This document shows, one piece after another, positions 1-6,473 of a DNA stretch of 58,195 bases. Location of the stretch: the IMG/VR virus record IMGVR_UViG_3300042291_000273, positions 1-58,195 of that record; one strand, given 5' to 3'. The position numbers and the translations under genes are program-made. Under the pieces are notes generated by a model. It was not told the origin of the DNA. It saw nothing but the letters and a program-made list of their open reading frames with translations, and made no database searches. Origin of the DNA: a virus. Each line of letters begins with the position of its first letter. Position 1 is the stretch's first letter.

Positions 1-983
1 ATTTCATTTTTAATTCTTTCTACAAAAGCCATAGCCAAATGACTTGGCATATTACCAACGTCAATTTTGAACATTCTACGTTCAGGAGCGCGTTGAACAC
101 GATAGATAAGAACCGCATCTTCAAGCAATTCTTTTTGCTTGTAGACTTTAAAAATGTTTTCTAAAATTGATTGACCAAAAGGCCAAAATCTGTCTAATCC
201 CTCAGTTAAGCTAAGATGTACAATATGTTTAGCATCAATAGCACTTTCACTTTGTCCTAAAGTAAATCTTGAACCAGTAGTATTGTAAGGCATTGCAGGA
301 ACCGTATATCCTCCTCCAGCACCACCGCCACCTGTTCCTCCCGATCCAGTAGCAGGATTAGCAGCAAAGTCTGTATTAGTCTTTTGGGCTACGGTTAAGT
401 TTTGTAAATTGATATTAATATCTTTGATTACATATTGTTCTGGTTGTTTACCTTCACTTTCGTTTACAATAACTTTGACTACTTTAGTCATGTCTATCCA
501 ATAAAGCTTAAAGTTTTCTGGATCTCTTACAAATACTTGATCACCGTATTTTAGCGTGTTTCTAAAAATCTTAAATATTCTAGTATCAAATTGATTAAGT
601 TTACACCATTGTTGTAACTGAGTTTTAATCATTTCTATTTCGTGCGGTGTGGGTTCTTCAGTAAATTCTACATCAAAAGGAGTTTTATTGTGTTCATTAC
701 GTTGAGTAGAAAACTCTGAAATGATATCTAAACATGCGTTAACTTCAGCATCAACATCCATCATTTCATATTGATTGTAACGTTCTATTCTATTTGGATG
801 TCCAGTATATACTTCAGGTAATCTTGACATGTAGTTTTTATAGCCCATGTCATGATTATTCCACCCGCCGGTAGATGATCCGTTTTGTCCAGGTGAACCA
901 TTCCAGGCGCCTAGATTGCTATTCACACCAGAAATCGGACTAGATATACCGCTTTTGTTTAAAAATTTCTTTTTATATGACAT
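1..983 (-). CDS. gp20: Portal vertex protein, T4 gp20-like (C-terminal part beyond window)
   Basis: The dodecameric portal sits at the unique capsid vertex, starts head assembly, and is the channel for DNA packaging and ejection. The frame opens with ATG at 981-983 (MSYKKKFLNK) and runs off the left edge without a stop, giving about 327 residues. Recognition rests on the gp20 signature near the left edge, VLIYRVQRAPERRMFKIDVG followed by NMPSHLAMAF, and on the upstream EGLDRFWPFGQSILENIF segment. Around residues 205-230 there is a glycine-rich insertion (GSGGTGGGGAGGG) that looks like a disordered loop. The gene lies 35 bases downstream of the tape-measure-like gene on the same strand, with a late-promoter-like box between them. 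No strong Shine-Dalgarno sequence is visible. The family call is confident. The missing end presumably lies with the head genes outside this window. Confidence 0.93.
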   Translation of the reverse strand, partial: MSYKKKFLNKSGISSPISGVNSNLGAWNGSPGQNGSSTGGWNNHDMGYKNYMSRLPEVYTGHPNRIERYNQYEMMDVDAEVNACLDIISEFSTQRNEHNKTPFDVEFTEEPTPHEIEMIKTQLQQWCKLNQFDTRIFKIFRNTLKYGDQVFVRDPENFKLYWIDMTKVVKVIVNESEGKQPEQYVIKDININLQNLTVAQKTNTDFAANPATGSGGTGGGGAGGGYTVPAMPYNTTGSRFTLGQSESAIDAKHIVHLSLTEGLDRFWPFGQSILENIFKVYKQKELLEDAVLIYRVQRAPERRMFKIDVGNMPSHLAMAFVERIKNE

Positions 984-1002
984 AATTAATCTACTTAGTT
1001 AA

Positions 1003-1015
1003 TAGTGTATTTAGT
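1003..1015 (-). promoter_or_regulatory. Late-promoter-like box before the portal gene
   Basis: On the minus strand the sequence reads ACTAAATACACTA, with the core CTAAATA at 1014-1008. It resembles the T4 late consensus TATAAATACTATT with a changed second position. Predicted initiation, 6 bases after the core, is about 1002, leaving a leader of roughly 18 bases before the ATG at 983. AT-rich DNA produces such boxes by chance, so this is a candidate only. Confidence 0.4.
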
Positions 1016-1018
1016 TTA

Positions 1019-4000
1019 TTATACAGTATTACTTAATATTCTTTCTTGAATATAATTACTTTCACCCAATTTAGAAATCATGTTGTCTAATTTAGAATTT
1101 AATGTTTCTACTAATAACATGTTTGATCTGTACAAGTCGGCTAATCTTGATTGTGAGTCATTGTTAATTTCAGTTGGTTGATTGTCCGGAGTAGTAGCTA
1201 ATCTAGAAAGTATTGAGTCCGAATTAATAGGTTGTATTAACTCAGTTCCATGTAACTTTCCTAAGTATCCGGTTTCAGGGCCTGATGCTATACCGCCGGT
1301 AGCTGCTGATATCGTTGCTGAGTCTAACATGTTTGTAACTCTTGGCCCTCTTCCGCCTACCTGATCATACCATCTACTATTTCGTAAATTATCAGCAGCA
1401 GAACCTATATCTCCTTCATTAAGTTGGTTAGATAAGTTAGGCCACCCACTTAGCCAATTTGGACCCATATTAAATGTTAAGTCTGTTAATGCTGTTTGCC
1501 CTAATCCATCTAACTGATTAAATCTAGGTATGCTCTGTGCCGCCGTTTTATGATGCATGTAATCTTGATCAAACATATCCATTACTTCATCATGACTAAA
1601 TCTTCTGTTCATTTCAGGCGGCAAATTACTACCGATTAAATGCCCCACTCCAACAGTCCAATTACCTAAAGTATCTTGATATGGTTCATATCTTATACCT
1701 TCATTGTTTATTATAAAATCTTTTGCTTGTTGGTCAGATACATTAGTTCCTGTATTTCTTGCTATACTAACCTGAGGAGCAGATGTAGAAGAAGTTATTC
1801 CTGTATCTGTTGTTGTACTAACTTGCGGAGCAGGTGTAGTAGAAGTTATTCCTGTATCTGTTGCTGTACTAACTTGCGGAGCAGGTGTAGTTTGAGAATT
1901 TGTATTTTCAGAGTCAGGTGATCTAACTGCTATACTTAATGATCCAAATGCTTCTATTAGTAAATCAGTAGTAGATACTAAATCATCAAACGAGTTTGTT
2001 AGTGTAGGTATTTTACCTACAGTTGTATCATCACCGGTTAATTGAGATAATGATTGAGCTAAATCCTGTGTCGCGGTACCAAAAGCAGAAGATATGTTTC
2101 CGGTAACTGCTTCTTCTTCTTGAGTTTCAGTATCACTACTTCCGCTAAATTCTTTCCAAATTTGGTATACAGCCCAGGCTGTAGATGCATTAAGACCTAA
2201 GTTAATTAACGCCATAATCCAACCAGGGCCCGGCACAACTAGTAAACCTGCTGACAAAGCCAATTTTCCAGCTACTCTAGGTCCTAATTTAGTGCTTACC
2301 TTTTGAAGGAATTGACTGAATCTTGAGGATCCTGCCTGTGTCGGACTTGGTGTTGATGGCGGAGTATAATTTGAATTAGACACAGTTTGCCATGTAGGTC
2401 TTATTTGTCCCGATCTCATTACTTGTTGACGAATTGTAGAACTGGTTGAAGTACCGGCAGCAGCAGCAGTACCGGCAGCAGCAGCAGTACCGGCGGCAGC
2501 AGTACCGGCGGGTGTTCCCCCTAACACTCGTCTCGCAAGACTAGTTACTATTTTTGGTGCTAAGATTACACCTAAGGCTCCAATTACTGCTGCTCCTAAT
2601 CCAGAAATACCCGCACCTGATACTTCATTATTGCGTTCTTCTTTAGATACACCTGTTATTATCTCATAAAGAGCATTACCTGTTTCAAGTGTTTTTGATG
2701 CAAAGTTAGTCAGACTTGGAAGTACATTTGCACTAATAGTAGATACTACTTCTCTAAAGTTTCTACCCAATTCTTCCAATTCTGATTGCAAATTCATTAC
2801 TGGATCTGTTGTGCCATCTGCTGATTCTGTTATCTTTGCGAATGCTGCCGTAATCAAAGCTAATCTTTCTTCTTCAGTTTGTCTTCTAGTTACAGCAGAT
2901 GCTCCCAATCTTTCAACTGAACTTCCATATACTTCTAAATATTCTGGTCCTAAAAGTGCTGCAAGACCGTTACTATTGTCTACTATTGCATCGGATGAAA
3001 CTTGTAAATCTTTTGTGAAATTTGCAACAAGTACCGCAGCTTCTTCTAACGATCCCTCAAAGTTAAATAACTCACGAACATTTCCCACAAATGACAATCC
3101 AGCTTGATTAAAACCCATTTCTATAGAAGCTATACCTTCAGTAAAAGCCATGCCTTGTGTTGCTAAGGATGTCATCGCATCAGCAGCTTGTTTGACACCC
3201 ATTTTTTCAGGACTAATACTAGTTGCTGTTATCATTAATACTTGATTCACAAGTTTCATACGATTGATGTCAGCTTCTCTTGTTGCTATTTCTTCCTGAC
3301 TTAATGTAGATTTTTTTGCTGATAACTCCTCCTCCATTCTTATTAGTTCTATATCTCTATCTGTCATTAACGCTTGAAAGTTAGCATGTTGTTGTTGAAA
3401 TTCCATAGCTTTTTGTTGCTGCTCTAACGTATCTCCTGATAAAGTACTTAAAGCATACAAAACATCTCTATATTGAAGTGAGGCTTCTTGTAATTTTTTT
3501 TGTCCGCTCTCACTTCTATCCAAAGATATACCACTTCGTAACAAACTACTAGCATAATGACCTTGATATTCAGCTAGTTGTGTTTGAGATATACCCAACA
3601 TTCTATACTTTTTAAGTTGATCTTCTCCTACATGAACAAAACTAGCAAAAGCTTCTACACCTCCCGCAACTCCTCCACCAAGTGCTACTAAGGTGCTACC
3701 TTGCTTTTTTACTATATCACCAAAAACTTGTAAATCATCACCTGAAAATCTTGATTCTCTTCCTAAACGCTCTAGCTCAGTGGCTGTTAATCCTGCTGCT
3801 CCCCCTATAGTAGCAACAGAATCAAATGTTTTTATGATAGTTCCAGTGTACTTTACTAAGCTATCTGCAAATATTTCTGCTGCTTTGGTAGCAAATTCAA
3901 TGGACTTAACAAATATAGGCGACGCATTTGACGCACTGGCTAAACCTGACGCTAATGTGCCGGCGCCACTTACTACACCCTTAACTACAGGAGAAAATTT

Positions 4001-4261
4001 AGTTATATCGTTTGACACGTTTAATAACGTGGATCCAAGACTCATGAAGCTAGTAGTAAGAGTTTTTGTTAGCTCATCCAGCTTTTTTTGAGTATCAGTA
4101 AGATTTTTTAATTTAACAGTTAAATCTTTAATTTGGTCATCAAGCTGGGTGGATACTTGGCCAGTTGTACGGATCTCTTGAACTCTTTTTATATTAGCAT
4201 CGGCTAATTGTTGAGTAAATTCATTAATTTGATCTTGTAATTCATCTAAATTTAAAGCCAT
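1019..4261 (-). CDS. Tape-measure-like tail protein with embedded T4-type lysozyme (GH24)
   Basis: This probable tail tape measure sets tail length and is ejected ahead of the DNA. Seen: an N-terminal coiled-coil-like part (residues 1-70), a long helical, Ala/Gly/Ser-rich body, and two hydrophobic segments near 548-572 and 665-702, the second containing VVPGPGWIMALINLGL. A low-complexity Ala-Gly-Thr linker and 17-residue Thr/Pro repeats precede a full lysozyme domain at about 843-985. That domain has NNEGIRYEPYQDTLGNWTVG, with E854, D863 and T869 at exactly the E11-D20-T26 spacing of T4 lysozyme. After it comes GGIASGPETGYLGKLHGTEL from residue 989, which resembles the GG-x-GP...G-x-E-x-I-x-P motif common near the end of tape-measure proteins. 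The 1080 residues compare with 590 in T4 gp29. The gene diverges from the gp26-like and gp51-like chaperones. The lysozyme call is very firm; the tape-measure role is inferred from architecture and context. Confidence 0.75.
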   Translation of the reverse strand: MALNLDELQDQINEFTQQLADANIKRVQEIRTTGQVSTQLDDQIKDLTVKLKNLTDTQKKLDELTKTLTTSFMSLGSTLLNVSNDITKFSPVVKGVVSGAGTLASGLASASNASPIFVKSIEFATKAAEIFADSLVKYTGTIIKTFDSVATIGGAAGLTATELERLGRESRFSGDDLQVFGDIVKKQGSTLVALGGGVAGGVEAFASFVHVGEDQLKKYRMLGISQTQLAEYQGHYASSLLRSGISLDRSESGQKKLQEASLQYRDVLYALSTLSGDTLEQQQKAMEFQQQHANFQALMTDRDIELIRMEEELSAKKSTLSQEEIATREADINRMKLVNQVLMITATSISPEKMGVKQAADAMTSLATQGMAFTEGIASIEMGFNQAGLSFVGNVRELFNFEGSLEEAAVLVANFTKDLQVSSDAIVDNSNGLAALLGPEYLEVYGSSVERLGASAVTRRQTEEERLALITAAFAKITESADGTTDPVMNLQSELEELGRNFREVVSTISANVLPSLTNFASKTLETGNALYEIITGVSKEERNNEVSGAGISGLGAAVIGALGVILAPKIVTSLARRVLGGTPAGTAAAGTAAAAGTAAAAGTSTSSTIRQQVMRSGQIRPTWQTVSNSNYTPPSTPSPTQAGSSRFSQFLQKVSTKLGPRVAGKLALSAGLLVVPGPGWIMALINLGLNASTAWAVYQIWKEFSGSSDTETQEEEAVTGNISSAFGTATQDLAQSLSQLTGDDTTVGKIPTLTNSFDDLVSTTDLLIEAFGSLSIAVRSPDSENTNSQTTPAPQVSTATDTGITSTTPAPQVSTTTDTGITSSTSAPQVSIARNTGTNVSDQQAKDFIINNEGIRYEPYQDTLGNWTVGVGHLIGSNLPPEMNRRFSHDEVMDMFDQDYMHHKTAAQSIPRFNQLDGLGQTALTDLTFNMGPNWLSGWPNLSNQLNEGDIGSAADNLRNSRWYDQVGGRGPRVTNMLDSATISAATGGIASGPETGYLGKLHGTELIQPINSDSILSRLATTPDNQPTEINNDSQSRLADLYRSNMLLVETLNSKLDNMISKLGESNYIQERILSNTV
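1764..1891 (-). repeat. 51-bp tandem repeats inside the tape-measure-like gene
   Basis: About two and a half copies of a 51-base unit encode TTPAPQVSTATDTGITS-type 17-residue repeats; GTACTAAC-phase matches recur at 1764, 1815 and 1866. The two right-hand copies are nearly identical and the left-hand one has drifted. They form the Thr/Pro/Ser linker just before the lysozyme domain, so copy number would set linker length. Confidence 0.85.
2451..2510 (-). repeat. 18-bp tandem repeats encoding an Ala/Gly/Thr linker
   Basis: Units of GTACCGGCAGCAGCAGCA (plus strand) repeat in tandem, followed by shortened copies. They encode the AGTAAA-type low-complexity stretch after the first hydrophobic segment of the tape-measure-like protein. 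The unusually GC-rich triplets suggest slippage-prone DNA. Confidence 0.8.
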
Positions 4262-4287
4262 TTTTTTTATTCCGGTTATTTTTGGTA

Positions 4288-4295
4288 CATAAATA
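4288..4295 (+). promoter_or_regulatory. Late promoter (CATAAATA) for the gp26-gp51 pair
   Basis: CATAAATA fits the NATAAATA late consensus of marine T4-like phages. Predicted initiation is near 4301, 46 bases before the gp26-like ATG at 4347. The message would begin essentially at the small hairpin at 4299-4316. Confidence 0.55.
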
Positions 4296-4298
4296 TAC

Positions 4299-4316
4299 TA
4301 ACACTATTTAGTGTTA
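4299..4316. promoter_or_regulatory. 7-bp hairpin overlapping a minus-strand late box between divergent genes
   Basis: TAACACT-ATTT-AGTGTTA is a perfect 7-bp inverted repeat with a four-base loop. Read on the minus strand, 4312-4305 is ACTAAATA, a late-promoter-like box that would start RNA near 4299 for the tape-measure-like gene (ATG at 4261). Read on the plus strand, the same bases form a hairpin at the very 5' end of the predicted gp26 message. One element may therefore serve both divergent transcripts. Confidence 0.4.
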
Positions 4317-4346
4317 ATGAATAACTCCAAAATATGAGGATATCAA

Positions 4347-5180
4347 ATGAGTACATCTAATAACCCACTAAAGCAATACTTTAGAAGACCAGCTATCTAT
4401 ATCAAGCTACCATCCAAGGGTAAATATTATACTCCTGATGTTTTAAATTATCCAGAAACAGAAGAAATACCTGTTTATCCTATGACAGCGATTGATGAAA
4501 TTACTACAAAAACACCCGATGCATTGTTTAACGGTAATGTAATAGTTGATCTTATAAAAAGTTGTATACCTGATATCAAAGATCCATGGAAAATAAACAA
4601 TATTGATTTAGACACTATATTGATTGGAATCAAAGTAGCTTCTACTGGAAATAGTTTAGAACTAGATTCACAGTGCCCTGCTTGCCAGAATAAAGCAACT
4701 TATGCAATTGATCTAAATTTTGTACTAAGTGGGCTAACGTCACCTGACTATGAAGAAAAATTAGAAGTTCTTGAACTAAAGTTAAAGTTTAATCCTTTGG
4801 ATTATAATGACATCAATCAAGCTAATTTAGCACAATTTGATTTACAAAGGTTGCTATTGTCCGTTGAACAAGAAAAAGATGCTTCAATAAAAGAACAAAA
4901 ATCTCAAGAAGGGTTAAAAACTATTACAGAGTTATCAATTAAACTTATAGCTAAAACTATAGAATATGTTGAAACTCCTGATGGGCATAGAGTAGATAAT
5001 AAAGAGTTTATTGAAGACTTTTTAAGAAACTGTTCTAGAGATACTTTTAATGCAATCAAAGAGCATAACGCTAACTTAAAAGAAAAAACTAACTTAAAAC
5101 CTTTGGCATTACAATGCGGTGAATGTAATCACCAATATCAACAACCATTTACGTTGAATGTATCCGATTTTTTCGGATGA
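4347..5180 (+). CDS. gp26: Baseplate hub assembly protein, T4 gp26-like
   Basis: This is an assembly factor for the central baseplate hub and tape measure in T4-like phages; it acts in the host cytoplasm during tail assembly. The N-terminal segment has RRPAIYIKLPSKGKYY and IPVYPMTAIDEITTKTPDAL, typical of the gp26-like family. Two CxxC pairs, C110/C113 (CPAC) and C257/C260 (CGEC), could form one four-cysteine zinc site joining the middle and the C-terminus. At 277 residues it is longer than T4 gp26 (208). AGGA lies a few bases before the ATG at 4347. Its stop overlaps the next start as ATGA, so translation is probably coupled. The tape-measure-like gene diverges immediately upstream, which fits a chaperone/tape-measure functional unit. 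Family assignment is good; the zinc site is inference. Confidence 0.8.
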   Translation: MSTSNNPLKQYFRRPAIYIKLPSKGKYYTPDVLNYPETEEIPVYPMTAIDEITTKTPDALFNGNVIVDLIKSCIPDIKDPWKINNIDLDTILIGIKVASTGNSLELDSQCPACQNKATYAIDLNFVLSGLTSPDYEEKLEVLELKLKFNPLDYNDINQANLAQFDLQRLLLSVEQEKDASIKEQKSQEGLKTITELSIKLIAKTIEYVETPDGHRVDNKEFIEDFLRNCSRDTFNAIKEHNANLKEKTNLKPLALQCGECNHQYQQPFTLNVSDFFG

Positions 5181-5404
5181 GGCTCCTTAGTTTAGCCCCT
5201 GAGGATATAAAGAGCCTGATTGACCAGCTAGAAAAAGAATGTATTGAGATAAAAAGACAAGCACTTTCTTTTTCATGGTATTCTAGGGGCGGACTGTCAT
5301 ATACAGACGCCCTTAATTTATCTGCACCGGAAAGAAAATTAGTAAGTGAACTAATTGAATCCAACTTAGAAACAACAAAGAAATCTAAACTTCCATTCTT
5401 TTAA
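5177..5404 (+). CDS. gp51: Small baseplate hub assembly protein, T4 gp51-like
   Basis: This 75-residue protein starts inside the stop of the gp26-like gene (ATGA, 5177-5180). It contains IKSLIDQLEKECIEIKRQAL, then WYSRGGLSYTDALNLSAPER, the short helical pattern with an RGG/S-Y-x-D/E-A-L-x-L-S-P-x-E-R core found in gp51-like proteins of T4-like phages. T4 gp51 is needed in catalytic amounts for hub assembly and is absent from the virion. The gp26/gp51 pair next to a tape-measure-like gene resembles the two-part tail assembly chaperones of other tailed phages. Here the two parts are joined by start-stop overlap; no frameshift site is evident. The sequence is short, so the family call is moderate. 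Confidence 0.62.
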   Translation: MRLLSLAPEDIKSLIDQLEKECIEIKRQALSFSWYSRGGLSYTDALNLSAPERKLVSELIESNLETTKKSKLPFF

Positions 5405-5409
5405 TCTAT

Positions 5410-5435
5410 ATTAAAAGTTGTCCTTACGGACAACT
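5410..5435 (-). terminator. Terminator-like hairpin ending the structured RNA
   Basis: On the minus strand AGTTGTCC-GTAA-GGACAACT forms an 8-bp stem with a GNRA-type loop, followed by TTTTAAT. It would end the minus transcript only a few bases from the convergent stop of the gp51-like gene (5404). The U-tract is short, so efficiency is uncertain. Confidence 0.5.
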
Positions 5436-5890
5436 GATACACTCATTCGTATTCGCTTTGCTCATACTCATTTCGGTATCATATTGATTAAATTATATCT
5501 GGGGTTTAAATCATTGCAGTCTTGAAGCCATGGTAGTGCTAAACAGCACTACCACTGGTTAAGATTCCTTGCGGCCTCTCGCCTTTGCCATCTGTTCCCC
5601 GTTAGAGTTAGCCGTTTAGCTACCTAACGCCACCGGTTGCTCTGTAAGGTTTGCTGGGACTGTAGTTGAAGACTAATAGTGAACAAATCACTATCGCTTC
5701 AGCAACGCATGTTCTATATCCGCAAGATAGAATAAAATATAGACTCATTCAGGGTTCGCACACATAACGAGAGCCCTGTCGGTGTTCCGTACAATCAATT
5801 ACTACTAGATTGTACGCTTACTCCAGAATCCAACGGCAATAGCACTATGCTAGCAGTCTCAAGGAGAGTCGGGCTATCCCGACTAAACGA
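5410..5890 (-). ncRNA. Candidate large structured RNA (about 480 nt), class not recognised
   Basis: This stretch holds no credible protein frame, is richer in G+C than its AT-rich surroundings, and is packed with near-perfect hairpins. Arms (plus coordinates) include AGTTGTCC/GGACAACT at 5416-5435, GGTAGTGCT/AGCACTACC at 5532-5553, nested GTTAG..TAGC/GCTA..CTAAC at 5601-5628, TAGTGA/TCACTA at 5677-5693, AGGGTTC/GAGCCCT at 5751-5777, CGTACAATC/GATTGTACG at 5788-5816, TAGCA/TGCTA at 5840-5852 and AGTCGGG/CCCGACT at 5867-5884. The minus strand is preferred because the last hairpin then has a GUAA loop of GNRA type closed by C-G and is followed by UUUUAAU, like a terminator, and because the upstream minus gene ends at 5902. 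It is not a tRNA, tmRNA or RNase P RNA that I can recognise, and no group I intron core was found. Confidence 0.6.
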
Positions 5891-5901
5891 ATTGTTAATA
5901 A

Positions 5902-6435
5902 TTATGACTTGGTGTCGGGTTGAGAATTAGAGTTTGAATATACTTTAAGAAGGTCTTTATTATGATTAAAAAAATGATCAAAGTCAACGAGAATCCAATC
6001 ACCCTGATTTTTAGATGTATAGTACATAAACTGGTCAGTAACCCATGTGTACTTAGTTTGAACAGCGATAAACTTACCTTTGCGATTGATCTTAACAAAC
6101 AAAATGTTTAGATCGTCTTTATCTGCTACTGCCATTAACTGTTCTAACCATCCATCAAGTTGTTTACAGCTACCTGCTAGAACTTGATGAAACGGGAAGT
6201 CTCCATAAGATTTACATTCACAATTGAAGTTAACCCATGAATCTGGAGCAGCTATATCACCTTTAAAAGACTTTACTTGGTTCGTGTCAAGAGATTCTTT
6301 TCTTACAGAATTCTTTCCACCAACATAAGCTCCTGAATTAGGGATTCTATGAAAGCTGGATTGATATAAGTCGCTAAGATATATAGCGACTGTTCTTTCC
6401 CAAGAATTACCTTTTGCTTTTTGTGGTGATGTCAT
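5902..6435 (-). CDS. PD-(D/E)XK family endonuclease (resolvase-like)
   Basis: This 177-residue protein shows a Holliday-junction-resolvase/restriction-nuclease layout. An N-terminal helix carries KGNSWERTVAIYL (E13), then comes IPNSGAYVGGKNS, then the active-site pair GDIAAP (D60) and NCECKSYG (E73-C-K75), and a beta-rich remainder. E13, D60, E73 and K75 give the standard metal-binding set of the PD-(D/E)XK fold. A role in branched-DNA processing or recombination would fit its place directly behind the Mre11/Rad50-like gp47-gp46 genes on the same strand, 38 bases downstream. The substrate (junction, nick or foreign DNA) cannot be read from sequence. Start is the ATG at 6435-6433. The candidate structured RNA follows its stop. 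Confidence 0.68.
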   Translation of the reverse strand: MTSPQKAKGNSWERTVAIYLSDLYQSSFHRIPNSGAYVGGKNSVRKESLDTNQVKSFKGDIAAPDSWVNFNCECKSYGDFPFHQVLAGSCKQLDGWLEQLMAVADKDDLNILFVKINRKGKFIAVQTKYTWVTDQFMYYTSKNQGDWILVDFDHFFNHNKDLLKVYSNSNSQPDTKS

Positions 6436-6473
6436 ATCATTAATTATCGTGTTTCAAACTGTCCAATTTATTT

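Noticed and set aside
2811-4091. Plus-strand open frames opposite the tape-measure-like gene
   Set aside because: They mirror the coding bias of the minus-strand gene and encode no recognisable sequence.
5410-5890. Group I intron, tmRNA, RNase P RNA or tRNA cluster
   Set aside because: No P/Q/R/S intron core, no interrupted gene, no tRNA acceptor/T-arm pattern and no RNase P core sequence could be aligned convincingly.
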